A stretch of 64,000 bases of DNA from Microglena sp. YARC (lineage: Eukaryota > Chlorophyta > Chlorophyceae > Chlamydomonadales > Chlamydomonadaceae), in assembly GCA_022414725.1 (NCBI GenBank), contig CM039465.1, positions 2,882,574 through 2,946,573 on the forward strand. Reading direction: 5' to 3'. Made by a program: the position numbers and the translations under genes. Positions 1 through 11,180 of the stretch are shown here, one piece after another; position 1 is the first letter of the stretch; every line of letters begins with the position of its first letter. The notes under the pieces were generated by a model. That model saw only the letters and a program-made list of their open reading frames with translations. It had not been told where the DNA came from and did no database searches.

Positions 1-1808
1 CAAGTGATGATCTTGATCATTGGCCAGGCTCCGATACTGCGTATGGCTGGGGTGTTCCGGTCGACCCAGGCTTCGTTGAATTAGAGGCAAATAAGGCCGG
101 CCCTGTTCAACCAGGCAGTAGTTCTGCACTGGGGGCTCTACTACCGGTTACTGCTGATACTGCTGATATCCCCGCTGCTCATGTACAAGTAAACTGCTTG
201 TACGTGGGAGCATCTGTTGCCCCCTCCACTGAACTAACCTATAAAGCTGCCATGCTCCCTACCAACCCTGACAGGGATCAATGGCTTCTTGCTATGAAGG
301 ATGAGATGGCTTCCCTACATGCCCATGGTACTTGAGTACTCACTCCACAGCCTCGTAAGCAAAAGATCCTGTCAGGCAGGTGGTTATTTGTGAAGAAGAT
401 TGGGGTTGATGGTTCTATACGCTTCAAGGCACGTTTTGTGGTACGTGGCTTTCTGCAACGTCCTGGGCTGGATTTTCATGACGTATATGCCCCTGTCTCC
501 TCTAAAGCAGGTCTTCGGGTGCTCCTGGCTGCCATCACTCATAGAAAGATGTTTGTTCGGCAGCTGGACATCAAAACTGCATTTCTGAACGCTAAGCTGG
601 AACCTGGTCTGGACCTGTACTGCCGCCAGCCTGAGGGCTTTCAGCACCTTGGTCCCAACGGTGTTCCCCTTGTGTGCAAGCTGCTCAAGTCTCTTTATGG
701 ATTGAAGCAGGCACCCAGGGCTTGGAGTAGGGATGTCAAGCGGGTTCTGGTTGCACACGGCTTCACTATGTGCAAGGCTGAACCTGCTCTGTATTTTAGG
801 AAGGATTCTGATGGTGGGTGGAGCTATGTTCTGACCTATGTTGATGATTTTATCTGTGCTTTTAGTGAGCTGGATAGGTATGTGTTGCTTATCCAGGCTA
901 TTGAAAAGGCTGGCTGGGAGGTCAAAGAGATGGGTGTTCCGGTTCAGTTCCTCTCTTTGGACATGCATGTTACACTTGATTCTGAAGGCAGGTGTGTTAA
1001 GATCAACATCTCTCAGCACACCTACATTGTTGATCTGGTGGAGCAGTTTGGTCTTACTGATGCTGCCCCACCCAGGTTTGCTGCCCCCATGGCCAAGTCC
1101 ACCGTTTCTGACGCCCCTGGAGAACCCTGCCGTCTAATAGCCAGTACCTCTCTCTTGTGGGTGCTTTGCTATACCTGGCTACTTGCACCAGGCCTGATAT
1201 TTCTTTTGCTGTGAGCTACCTGTCCAGGTTTTCTGCTCACCCTACCGTCCCTCTCTGGGGCTGCCAAGCGGTTGCTCTTGTATTTGAGAACACATTCCCA
1301 CCTGGGTCTCACTTACACCCACAACCCTGAGTTCTCTTTTACTGTCTTTAGTGACTCATCCTTTGCTGATGATGGGTCTGACAGGCGGTCTCAGACTGGC
1401 TTTGCTGTGCTAGCTGGGGGGTGCATAGTGAACTGGATGAGCAAGAGGCAGCCTACTGTGTTGCCATTAGCTCTAGTGAGGCTGAGTATCAGGCCCTGTC
1501 CCAGGCTGCCAGGGAGGTACAATGGTTGAAAGAAATTGAGGGTGGATCTGGGTCTGCCTTGTGCTTTGGTTACCATTCAGGGTGACAACTTAGGGTCTCT
1601 AAGTTGGGCCAAAGACTGGCAGCTCCTGCCTCGCAGCAAGCACATTGATGTTATTCATCACTACATCAAGGAGCTGGTGGAGGATGGTTCACTGGATGTT
1701 GCCTATGTTAACACCGTGGATAACTGTGCTGACCCCTTCACCAAGCCCCTTGATCCTGCTGTGTTCTGGAGGTTTGTCCGCATGTTAGGTATGACCGCTT
1801 CTTCTTAG
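1..1808 (+). pseudogene. Broken copia (family B) pol: reverse transcriptase and RNase H
   Basis: This is the 3' half of a Ty1/copia polyprotein, cut by the window start. The frame open at 390-1214 holds the reverse transcriptase: FKARFVVRGF, QLDIKTAFLNA, YGLKQAPRAW and the catalytic YVDD (about 838-849). Later pieces hold the RNase H: FSDSSFADD near 1350, SSSEAEYQALSQAA near 1465-1505, and a C-terminal DPFTKPLD motif near 1730. The copy is dead. TGA at 333-335 replaces the Trp of the conserved GTW motif. Frames shift near 1133, 1255, 1460 and 1535, so the RNase H is spread over several frames. It would have made cDNA from element RNA in virus-like particles. The noncoding sequence after 1808 matches the inverse of 33141-33430, which ties it to the family-B element nested at 32803. 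Confidence 0.93.
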
Positions 1809-2485
1809 GGTCATCCTTGCATTTGGTCATATTAGTTTCTTTTCGTTATCAAAGTTTGGCATTAGGTTCCTATTCCCGGATCGGGTTTTCTATACCGTTG
1901 TTACCCATTTTTGATATTAGTTTTTCCTCTCTTTCTAGCTTGGCAAATTGTGTTCGAATTTTTTGCCTTGTTTCATTCCTTCCTATAACCCTTTGGGTTC
2001 CATTTGAAGTTCTCTCCTTGGGTTCCATTTCTGGAAGGGCAAACTGCGGAAAAGGGAGACGTTTGCCCTTCCTGAATCAGATGCCAATAAGGCACTCGTG
2101 TCCTAGTAGTACAGCTGACAATAATGCATGTCCCGGGAGGAGAACTGATTACCCAGAGGTTCCACTAATCCACAGCCAAGCTTTTTCGGCTATGGTCTTA
2201 CGCTGGGGGCAACTTAGTACTGATCAGACCCGCAACCCGCCTGTGTACCGCGACCTTCTGGGGAGGATCGAACCCCCCGTTTTCCTCCCGAGTCAGGCAT
2301 TATTGTCAGCGTATACTATTATTGTTTCCTTCCTTCCTATATCCCTTTGGGTTCCATTTGAAGTTCTCTCGATTTTTTCGGAGTTCTTTGATTTTTTTTT
2401 TTTTATATATGTTACATATAGTTCTATGTCCCCAGTGCCATAGGTGGAGAGGTAGTATTGTATGTCACCTGTGTCATAGGTGGAG
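1809..2485 (+). other. 3' noncoding region of family-B copia, carrying an insertion
   Basis: The sequence runs from the pol stop to the LTR start at 2486 and has no convincing ORF. A block around 1973-2013 (CCTTTGGGTTCCATTTG inside) recurs at about 2328-2370. The related copy at 33230-33330 (inverted) has it only once, so about 315 bp was inserted here with a duplicated flank. The short inverted-repeat element 2114-2310 lies in this insertion. Confidence 0.7.
2114..2310. mobile_element. 197-bp element with ~30-bp terminal inverted repeats
   Basis: The left end starts GCTGACAATAATGC and the right end finishes GCATTATTGTCAGC. Inverted similarity continues inward through a CGGGAGGA block on both sides. 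There is no ORF. The minus strand near 2264-2275 holds GGGTTCGATCC, which looks like a tRNA T-arm or Pol III B box. A short non-autonomous DNA element or a folded RNA gene fragment are both possible. I could not settle a target-site duplication. Confidence 0.55.
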
Positions 2486-2923
2486 TGTCAGCATGAATTG
2501 CGGTGCTCTCACGCGTTTTATGACTTGGTGACTACTTATGTACTTCCTTAGAACTATCGCCCAGACAGTGTTTCTGTCTGTACTGTGTCAGCTTCCCGTA
2601 GACTGTGTCATCCTTCATGACACGGTGACAGCTTCCTGTTGACTGCGTCATCGGTATCTCACTGACACACTCTGTATAGCCGGTGCCTGGCTTAAGTTTC
2701 CTGACTTAGGGTCTAGTCAGGTTACAGGCTATACAGAGTGTGTCAGTGAGAGACCGATGACGCAGTCAACAGGAAGCTGTCACCGTGTCATGAAGGATGA
2801 CACAGTCTACGGGAAGCTGACACAGTACAGACAGAAACACTGTCTGGGCCGATAGTTCTTAGGAAGTACATAAGTAGTCACCAAGTCATAAAACGCGTGA
2901 GAGCACCGCAATTCATGCTGACA
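2486..2923. repeat. Large palindrome built from two family-B LTR starts
   Basis: The left arm 2486-2681 begins TGTCAGCATGAATTGCGG, the 5' end of the family-B LTR. The right arm 2727-2923 is its near-perfect reverse complement and ends in GCTGACA. The spacer is about 45 bp. The left arm is the expected 3' LTR start after the pol region. The right arm is a second LTR fragment in inverted orientation, abutting the minisatellite at 2924. Confidence 0.9.
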
Positions 2924-4340
2924 CCACTAAATTAGTAGGTGCTTGCTGGTGGGGGGTAACTACCCACTAAATTAGTGGGTGGTTGCTGGGGGAGGGTAAC
3001 TTCCCACTAAATTAGTTGTTGGTTGCTGGTGGGGGGTAACTACCCTCTAAATTAGAGGGTGGTTGCTGGTGGGGGGTAACTACCCCTTAAATTAGTGGGT
3101 GCTTGCTGGTGAGGGGTCACTACCCTCTAAATTAGTGGGTGCTTGCTGGTGGCGGGTAACTACCCCCTAAATTAGTGGGTGATGGCTGGTGAGGGTCACT
3201 GCCCCCTAAATTAGTGGGTGGTTGCTGGTGGTGGGTAACTACCCCCTAAATTAGTGGGTGCTTGCTGGTGGTGGGTAACTACCCCCTAAATTAGTGGTTG
3301 ATGGCTGGTGAGGGTCATTGCCCCCTAAATTAGTGGGTGGTTGCTGGTGGTGGGTAACTACACCCTAAATTAGTGGGTGGTTGCTGGTGGAGGGTCACTA
3401 CCCACTAAATTAGTGGGAGCTTGCTGGTGGGGGGTAACTACCCCCTAAATTAGTGGGTGGTTGCTGGTGGTGGGTAACTACACCCTAAATTAGTGGACGC
3501 TTGCTGGTGGGGGGTCACTACCCCCTAAATTAGTGGGTGCTTGCTGGGGGGGGGGTCACTACCCCCTAAATTAGTGGGTGCTTGCTGGTGAGGGGTCACT
3601 ACCCCCTAAATTAGTGGGTGCTTGCTGGTGGAGGGTTAATACCCACTAAATTAGTGGGTGCTTGCTGGTGGGGGGTCACTACCCCCTAAATTAGTGGGTG
3701 CTTGCTGGTGGGGGGTCACTACCCCCTATATTAGTGGGTGCTTGCTGGTGAGGGGTCACTACCCCCTAAATTAGTTGTTGGTTACTGGTGGAGGGTTACT
3801 ACCCTCTAAATTAGTGGGTGCTTGCTGGTGGGGGGTCACTACCCCCTAAATTAGTGGGTGCTTGCTGGTGGGGGGTCACTACCCCCTAAATTAGTGGGTG
3901 CTTGCTGGTGAGGGGTCACCACCCCCTAAATTAGTTGTTGGTTCCTGGTGGAGGGTTACTACCCACTAAATTAGTGGGTGCTTGCTGGTGGGGGGTCACT
4001 ACCCCCTAAATTAGTGGGTGCTTGCTGGTGGGGGTTCACTACCCCCTAAATTAGTTGTTGGTTCCTGGTGGAGGGTTACTACCCACTAAATTAGTTGTTG
4101 CTTGCTGGTGGAGGGTAACTACCCCCTAAATTAGTGGGTGCTTGCTGGTGAGGGGTCAATACCCCTAAATTTTGTAGTTGCTTGCTGGTGGGGGGTAACT
4201 ACCCCCTAAATTAGTGGGTGCTTGTTGGTGGGGGGTCACTACCCCCTAAATTAGTTGTTGGTTGTTGGTGGGGGGTAACTACCCCCTAAATTAGTGGGTG
4301 GTGTTGGTGAAGGGTCACTACCCCCTAAATTAGTTGTTAG
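2924..4340. repeat. ~40-bp minisatellite, about 35 copies
   Basis: The unit contains CTAAATTAGTGGGTGCTTG followed by CTGGTGGGGGGTCACTAC. Copies vary by a few bases and include a TTGTTGG variant. The array starts immediately after the palindrome. It has no coding content. Confidence 0.95.
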
Positions 4341-4469
4341 ATGATCGCTGGTCGAGGTGCTCTGCCCACCAAATCGTCCTGCGATTTCATAACTACTCAA
4401 TTTGTAGGTAGAATGTCATAACTACTAAATTTGGGGGTAGCTTATCGAACAACCTAGTTGTGGAAACCC

Positions 4470-4618
4470 TCGCTAGGAGGGGGCCGGCTTGGCCGGACGT
4501 GCACATCTCATACCGGAGGTGGGCGTCGACCTTCGAAAGGGGGGTGAGTTGTGGTGTATCATACGGATATAACCATAAGATTCCCCAATCGGACAACACG
4601 TTTTCCTCATACACCACA
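4470..4618 (-). repeat. ~150-bp dispersed repeat including the 69-bp cloverleaf element (copy 1)
   Basis: Positions 4470-4618 are the reverse complement of about 50596-50745. Inside, 4550-4618 is a 69-bp unit beginning TGTGGTGTAT and ending ATACACCACA (10-bp perfect terminal stem). Identical or nearly identical copies lie at 50596-50664 and 50845-50913. On the minus strand the interior can fold into three further hairpins. Confidence 0.85.
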
Positions 4619-4639
4619 GGTTGCAGTTGATCCGTGGCG

Positions 4640-6093
4640 AGGGAGGCTGTAAAAGATGGAGCCTGGGCAACGGGACCGTGACTTGTGTGGGCGTCTGGGG
4701 TCTCCCGCCCGCGCCCCCGCCCGCGCCCGCTAAGGGCAAAATACGGTACGCGTACGACAGGCGCCAGGCGTACCGCTGGAGGAGTAGGGCCGAGTAGTTG
4801 CTATCTCTCTGTCCGATGTCCGTCTGTCCGAGGGTCCGAGGCGTTTGAACCCACACCTCCCCACGAGACGCAGCCATCCCCACCCCGCCTCGGGTCCTCG
4901 ACCTTTCCACCCCCCCTCCACCCCCTAAGCGACTCCACCTCAGCTCCACCCATCCCTTTCCGCGCCATACCCTCACACCACACAAATCACCCAGAGACCT
5001 CACCCGCCCCACTTCTACCAGAGTTCTAGACCTTTCTACCCCACAACCCCCCCATAAGCGACTGCACCTCACCTCTCCACGACCCCCATATCCGGTTCTC
5101 GACCTCTCCTCCCTCCCACCACCATTACGCAGCCTCCAACGCCATCCACCCGCTTCCCACGAGCACACAACCACCATAACACCCGCAACCCGTCCATACC
5201 CACAGGCCTTGCGACACAAAACTCGACCCTCAACCTTTCCATCCCCCGCATTCACGATTTATCCCCCTCCCCCCCCCCTTGCATTCCTCCACCGATGTGC
5301 AGATGCTCCTACCCTTCCTCCGCTCCTCCCCGGTGTATGTCGTGCCCTTGACTTTGGCACCGCACATGCGGCTCACGCCCTCTCTCCTCACCCACCAACA
5401 CGCAAACGTCTCCACCCGGACACACATCCTACCCCCCCTTCCCACCCTACCACACACCATCCTACCACGCATGTTACCACCTCCACAACCCCTCCCCACA
5501 CCATACACCCACCCTCTCGGGCCTCCCCACTCCCTCCACTTCCTCGCACACTCGACCTTACCGCCTCCATTCCCACACATACCCACACCCCGCCACCGCT
5601 CCCACCCATACCCATGCCTCCACCTCACTCCTCTTTGTCCATCCCACAACACCCGCCACACCACCTCACTGCCCAATCCTCACCCCCTCCCCTAACCTCG
5701 CCACGCTGTTCCTGCAGATTATTTCCCTGTTATCCTTAATCTTAGTACCCCTCCACCCCTCTCCCTCTCGACTCACATCTCCATTGCGCATCCCAACAGG
5801 GCCTCTGGCCCCTTCCAGACACTACCCCCTTACCTCCCCCACCTCCTGCTTCTGCTCCCCTCCTTCTCTTTCACACATCTCCTGTTCACCCCGATCTCGA
5901 CATCACACCCCAATCTTGCATAGCTATACAGATCGGTCTCCCCAGCCTACACCCCTCCCGCCCTCCATCCCAACCGCGCCTTCATATATCGCCCTAACAG
6001 ATCCTACCTCGGCTCCATTTCCACATCCCGCCTTGACTGGCTCCATACCGCCTACCACACCCACCGCATAACCCATCCTTAAACTATGGTATT
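4640..6093 (+). other. C-rich stretch, 5' part of the decayed retroelement, no domain recognised
   Basis: The + strand is very rich in C and poor in G. The long frames on both strands are proline/serine- or glycine-rich products of composition, and I can name no domain here. It probably belongs with the element whose RNase H lies at 6932, since the same composition runs unbroken into it. No reverse transcriptase YxDD box was found. Confidence 0.4.
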
Positions 6094-6633
6094 TTGTCCT
6101 CGGGATCTTTCGAGGAAGATCTCGTCAACCTCCTCCTTCGCTACCCCCCACCCCCTACTCCCCCCTCACCAACCTCCCTCCCCTCCCCCGCCCTCTCCGA
6201 ACACCTCGCCCTCCCTCCCGCCCTCCTCACTCCCTTCCTCGCCCATTTCCTACTCCATGTCCACCGTTTCTCCTCCCCCCTCACCTGCCCCCTCTTCCCC
6301 ATCCCTTACTACTCCAATGCACGTCTCGATAGTCTCTTCGGTGCTCTCTACGACAGTTTTTCCACGCAGTGGACCGGCTTTTCGTATGCCCACCCCCCTC
6401 ACGACTCAACAACTCTCCTCCGCTCCATCCGGTGGGCCCTCTCTTCTGCCCTCACAGACAACATCCCTACTTGTACCTTCCTCCTACTCCCTTCTTGGTC
6501 TACCTCTCCTCTCTCATATTGGCTCTCTCACCCCTCCGTCCGTATCCTCAGCACCTTCCCACGTAATTCCTTCCACTTTCAACCCCCTGCTCCATGCACC
6601 CTGCCCTCCCTTATGACTCCCCTTCCCTCCTAA
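6094..6633 (+). pseudogene. C-rich ORF, possibly methyltransferase-like, within retroelement
   Basis: This frame of 179 codons opens with proline-rich sequence. It then has a segment that reads like a folded domain: YYSNARLDSLFGAL, then FSYAHPPHD, then FLLLPSW about 35 residues later. The spacing resembles the adenine-methyltransferase-like domain of some DIRS/Ngaro retroelements, where an NPP motif is followed by a hydrophobic strand and PxW. Here HPP stands in place of NPPF or DPPY. That match is from memory of the family pattern and is weak. It lies directly upstream of the RNase H. Confidence 0.3.
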
Positions 6634-6651
6634 ATCGCTCACGCATTCACC

Positions 6652-7360
6652 TTGTTTGCATCGGTAACCATTCGGGCCTCTCTGCTCTATCCCTCCTCCC
6701 TTCCAACCGACACATCCTTCCCTTACCCCCACCTTTCCTCCCACCTTCTAGCCCTCCCCACCCTTCCTCCAAATGCCCAACCTGGGCCCCCCCTACAAAA
6801 TTCCGCTCCCTCCCGGACCCTCGTCCTCACCCCCCACCCCTTTACTCCCCCACCCTCTGCCCTGCGATTCCCTCTTGCCTTCACCTTTTCCCCTCCAACA
6901 ACCTCCCTTCTCACCTACCGTTCTCACATCTCCTACTACACGGACGGTTCTGCCGTCCCCGATCATAACGGCTCTACACACACTGGTGCCGCTTTCCTCC
7001 ACTCACCTTCTTCCTCAGTCCACCATATCCATCCTGTTGGTACTGCCGAGATCAACACCATCCTACGCGCAGAACTCTCAGGCATTCTTGCCGCCCTCCA
7101 GCACGCCGGCACACACCACCCTCTGGACCCAGTTCGCATCTACACAGACTCCCTCTCCAGTCTACACCTTATCCGCCGCATCGTCTATCTTCCCAACTCC
7201 ATCCCCTTTCATAAACATCTTCCCATCCTCATTTCCATCTGCCAACTCCTCTTTGACCGCCTTCACTCCTCCACCCCCACGATTTTCTACAAAGTGCGAT
7301 CCCACACGGCATCCTAGCAACGACATTGCTGACGAGGGTGCCCGCTATGCACTCGATAAA
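6652..7360 (+). pseudogene. Retroelement RNase H domain, frameshifted
   Basis: The frame 6652-7317 carries an RNase HI core: YYTDGSAV (6934-6957), RAELSGILAAL near 7065-7100, YTDSLSSLHLI near 7140-7170 and KVRSHT near 7291-7310. The last conserved block, NDIADEGARYAL, lies at about 7318-7353 in another frame, so there is a small frameshift near 7310. The four acidic positions of the catalytic site (D, E, D, D) are all visible. Such domains remove RNA from RNA-DNA hybrids in non-LTR retrotransposons and relatives. The copy is inactive as read. Confidence 0.85.
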
Positions 7361-7856
7361 CCCCTCCTCTTGTACCTTCGACTTCTCTATTTCTCACCCG
7401 AGCCACCTCCACAGCCTCCCAGCCTGGCCATGCTTCCAACCTCTACCTATGCCCTCCAACCCACACCCGCCCTACCGCCTTCTCTCCGACATCACGGACT
7501 CCCTAACAACCTTTCTCAACACCTATAGCACACACATGACCTTACCAAATTCCCCGTGCCCCCTCAGTCGCTCGTGTCTTCTCCGCTGTACCCCCTTCAC
7601 CCACCACTCTCCCAACCCCCTGCCCCCCCTCCCACCCCCCACACCTACAACTCCTCCGACCCAACAGCCTCTCCACCCCCACCAGCCATGATCCTTCCCG
7701 AACACTCCTCTCATATGTGGCGCTCCTGCTCCTTCCCCCACATCCGCACAATCCTCAAATTCCGTTTCAACATGTTTTGGACGGCCTCTGTCCCTCACAA
7801 ACGCATACCCCCCGAACCAATATACTCAATGCAACCCACCCATCCTCGATGGATCT

Positions 7857-7907
7857 TGCCATTTTTGCCACTCCCATGACACATCGGCCCACCTTCTTGC
7901 CTCATGC
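7857..7907 (+). pseudogene. CCHC-type zinc knuckle of the retroelement
   Basis: In one frame the residues CHFCHSHDTSAHLLASC give C-x2-C-x7-H-x4-C. This pattern is typical after the RNase H of non-LTR retrotransposons, where it binds nucleic acid. The frame changes again about 40 bp downstream, before the C-terminal domain. Confidence 0.7.
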
Positions 7908-8752
7908 TCCCACCCGAAGTTCGCTGCCCTCTATATTGCCGCCGCCGACACAACGCCGCTGTCCTTCACATCTATGACGCCATATGTGCTGGCTCCCTCG
8001 GCCGCTCCACATTCTATGTTGACGCATCTTCGAGAAACGCCCTCCCACTCGGTGTCTCCAACACCCGCCTACCCCCTTGGCTCCTCCCACACCTCCCACC
8101 CACTTGTGCATGCCTCCACCCTTGCTCTTGTACCCCTGTCGCCAAATTGCGCCCCGATATCCTCTTCCTTTCCGGTCTCTCCCCTTTTGACGCCCCCTCC
8201 CACGACGCCACCCTCACCCTGTCAGAACTTTCCACCCTCCAGGCCGCCCACACTGTCTATCTCTGTGAACTCACATACACTTGGGACGCCCGCTATCATA
8301 CCACCCTTGCCATAAAACGCGCTCAGCATTCCACCCTCCGTTCGGCTCTTCTCGCTGCTGGTTGGCGGGTCATCTCCCCGGACCCCATCATCCTCGGCTC
8401 CTTCGGTACCCTCTTCGCCTCCCTTATTCCCATTTTTCTTCTCTCGGTATCCATCCTACTGACACCACCCGCCTCCTCCACTCCCTCCACCTGCATGCCG
8501 TCCGATGCGCACATACCATTGTGTGTACCCGCCGGCGCATGGAATCTGCTACACACTCGTCCCACACTCCTTCTTCCGCCACCGGCTATCGTGGGGGGTA
8601 CCGCCCCCCCTAGCCACCCCCCCCAGTTTGATGGTGTTGTCCGAGGACCCCCTTTGGACAGCTTCCTTAATCACGCCGAATTGGCGTACTGCTTTTCTTT
8701 CTTTTCTTTGAACGATTCCGACCACCTCCGCACCCACAATTTTTGCTCATAG
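7904..8752 (+). pseudogene. Retroelement C-terminal domain, PD-(D/E)XK nuclease-like
   Basis: This is an open frame of 282 codons ending at TAG 8750-8752. It has KLRPDILFL (D about residue 85), CELTYTWD (E about residue 122) and then KRAQH (K about residue 138), followed by LRSALLAAGW and a GSFGTLF turn. The order PD, then ExT, then K-x-x-QH and a hydrophobic helix matches the restriction-like domain seen at the C-terminus of many non-LTR retrotransposons and algal relatives. The expected ExK is ExT here. The real reading frame enters from the zinc-knuckle frame by a shift near 7945, so the start of this frame is not a true start. Confidence 0.6.
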
Positions 8753-9110
8753 TTGGAGTGCGCATGACTTGAGTTATCAGCATCGCAGCGGTCAAGATCC
8801 TTCGCAAAAGTTGTTCAATGTTTGTAGCTCTATTCGAGTAGCTACTTTCTCCACTACTTCCGAAACTCCCTGCCGGTGACTGCTAAAGCGATTTTCCGTG
8901 TCGCTTGCGACACGCTCTTAGAACTTGTCAACAGGATCAGAATCAGACTGATCTAGCAGCAAGGCTTGAATGCCATGAGAAGAGGCTTTCTACAGGGACC
9001 TTCTCCAATAGGCTCCAGTAAGACCGTAAGGGTGGCAACCGTGGCAACCCCTGACAGCGTGGTAACCCCTGGCAGCTTGGCAACCCCTGACAGCCACGTA
9101 GGTTCCTGTT
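8753..9110. other. No gene; short tail after the retroelement
   Basis: Non-repetitive sequence follows the stop. Near 9030-9100 there are about four copies of a ~20-bp GGCAACCCCTGACAGC-like motif. I see no poly-A tail marking the element end. Confidence 0.5.
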
Positions 9111-9830
9111 TATTGATACTTTGATTGATTATGATATTTCATACTGTTTACTGATTGTGATCTCTCACAATCTTCATTGACTATGATGTCTCATAATCTT
9201 TACTGATTGTGATCTCTCATACTATTTATTGATTGTGATTTATCATACTGTTTATTGATAGTGATGTTTCATGACATTTAATAATTGTGATCTCTCATTC
9301 TGTTCATTGATTGTGATCTCTCATACTGTTTATTTATTGTGATGTTTCATGACATTTACTGATCGTTATCTCTCATACTGTTCATTGAGTATGATGTTTC
9401 AATACATTCATTGATTGTGATATCTCATACTGTTCATTGATTGTGATCTCTCATACTGTTCATTGAATATGATGTTCCATAACATTTACTGATTGTGATC
9501 TCTCATACTGTTCATTGAATATGATGTTTCAAAACATGTATTGATTATGATCTCTCATACTGTTCATTGATTGTGAGCTCTCATACTGTTCATTGAATAT
9601 GATGGCTCATACATTTTACTGGTTTTGATCTCTCATACTGTTCATTGAATATGATGTTTCATAACATTTACTGATTGTGATTTCTCATACTGTTCATTGA
9701 TTGTGAGTTCTCATCATCTTCATTAATTGTGATCTCTCATACTGTTCATTGATTGTGTTGTCTCACAATGTTCATTGATTGTGATCTCCCATACTGTTCA
9801 TTGATTGTGAAATCTCTCACCATGTATTGA
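9111..9830. repeat. AT-rich minisatellite, ~27-30-bp degenerate units
   Basis: Repeated blocks of TTGATTGTGATCTCTCATAC alternate with variants containing ATGATGTTTCATAACAT. About 25 units are visible. No coding content. Confidence 0.9.
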
Positions 9831-10105
9831 TCACTGTTTATTGCCCACCCATGTATTGATCACTGTTTATTGCCCACCCATGTATTGATCACTGTTTATT
9901 GCCCACCCATGTATTGATCACTGTTTATTGCCCACCCATGTATTGATCACTGTTTATTGCCCACCCATGTATTGATCACTGTTTATTGCCCACCCATGTA
10001 TTGATCACTGTTTATTGCCCACCCATGTATTGATCACTGTTTATTGCCCACCCATTTATTGATCACTGTTTATTGCCCACCTATGTATTGATCATTGTTT
10101 ATTGC
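9831..10105. repeat. 29-bp minisatellite, about 9 near-identical copies
   Basis: The unit contains ATGTATTGATCACTG then TTTATTGCCCACCC, with period 29 and almost no divergence until the last copies. It follows directly on the older degenerate array. The units are contiguous with no spacers, so it is not a CRISPR array. Confidence 0.95.
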
Positions 10106-10890
10106 CTACTTTATTGTAGGAGTGGAAACACCACTCGAACTGAATCCCCCGGGTCGCTGCTTTGTGTCGGGAGACCCACCTCCTGGAGTGAGAGTCCTTT
10201 CACAACTAAAACAAAAACAAAACCTATTGAATGGCTCTAAAATATTTTAAGGCTTCATGGGATATGTATGTATGCTATTTGAATGATGATAACTGGTGTC
10301 TGTCTTGATTTGGTTGTATGATTGTACGAGGATATTGGATTGACAGAGTTAGGGAAGCAGGAGAAAGACCGGCACGAGAGATTTAACAATCTGGATAATA
10401 AGCTTACAAGAGGCGGAAGGCTCCTCATAGGAGTGAGCCGATGGCGGCAGACCAGTAACCCTAAGGGTACGGTCAAAGGAGATTGTAAGACATATAGAAC
10501 CATAGAGCAGCTAAAGCTGACATGGATCAAGTATATTTGGATAATAATGCTTTGATTTTATTTGATAATGTTACTGCTGAAGACGATGAGCAGCCTTAAA
10601 AGCGGGAGCCATGTAACCAAGTTCAAGTTCTTGATTTGGTTGTGACTTGCTGTTGCCTGTCTGCAGTCCTGAGGAACCTAGCTCACTGATTCTTATTGTG
10701 GCTAAGCGTAGTAGCTTCTAGGCGGCTACCTATCCCCATCCTTGGGCAGCATCTGAAGCTAGGTAGTGTGTCTAAAAGCTGTCATGACAGGCATGCCCAT
10801 GGTTTCTTGTGGGTATCACACGGGGGGACTTGGAATCGGAAGATGGTGAGCAGTCCAGAGTTGGGTGGAAAACCATGTCGCTCAAAAAAT
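10106..10890. other. No gene recognised
   Basis: The stretch is unique-looking, with short ORFs on both strands (for example 10322-10555 +) that match nothing I know. It could hold 5' exons of the nucleotidyltransferase gene that begins downstream, but I cannot place them. Confidence 0.4.
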
Positions 10891-10892
10891 TC

Positions 10893-10938
10893 AATCCAAT
10901 CCAATCCAATCCAATCCAATCCAATCCAATCCAATCCA
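10893..10938. repeat. (ATCCA)n microsatellite
   Basis: About nine perfect ATCCA units followed by a short A run. Confidence 0.95.
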
Positions 10939-10959
10939 AAAAATACAGGTCCCGGGAGC

Positions 10960-11090
10960 TAGAGATCTGTCCCCATTGCTGATCTCTGGCCATGTTTGCA
11001 AGCAAGAGGCGAGGGGCTCCGGTCATGTGTGTGAGCAAGCTAGAGATCTGTCCCCATTGCTGATCTCTGGTCATGTGTGCGAGCAAGAGG
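10960..11090. repeat. Tandem ~60-80-bp repeat upstream of exon 11105
   Basis: AGAGATCTGTCCCCATTGCT begins copies at 10961 and 11042. A partial copy (GGTCATGTGTGTGAGCAAGC) lies between. It ends just before the proposed acceptor at 11103-11104. Confidence 0.85.
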
Positions 11091-11104
11091 CTCTGCAATT
11101 CCAG

Positions 11105-11180
11105 CTCACCTGTGAAGGACTTCTGGGTCAAACAAGAAATGATCTCGAGGACAGCCTACTAAAATCAATCACCGATGCAG
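11105..11180 (+). CDS. Putative exon 1 of nucleotidyltransferase-TPR-beta-helix gene
   Basis: The exon is proposed between acceptor ATTCCAG (11098-11104) and donor GCAG|GTAGCA (11180/11181). It reads LTCEGLLGQTRNDLEDSLLKSITDA plus one base. It ends in phase 1, exactly what the next exon at 12417 needs (G joined to TT gives Val). The intron between them is mostly simple repeat. The reading is coding-like but too short for a family match. The true 5' end of the gene lies upstream and was not found. Confidence 0.5.

Noticed and set aside
384..1019. Minus-strand ORF of 211 codons opposite the reverse transcriptase
   Set aside because: Shadow of the pol frame. The + strand carries clear RT motifs.
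4473..5676. Minus-strand Gly/Arg/Trp-rich ORFs (148-260 codons)
   Set aside because: Composition shadows of the C-rich + strand with no recognisable domain.
9831..10105. CRISPR-like regular repeats
   Set aside because: The 29-bp units are contiguous with no unique spacers. The context is eukaryotic, and no cas genes are present.
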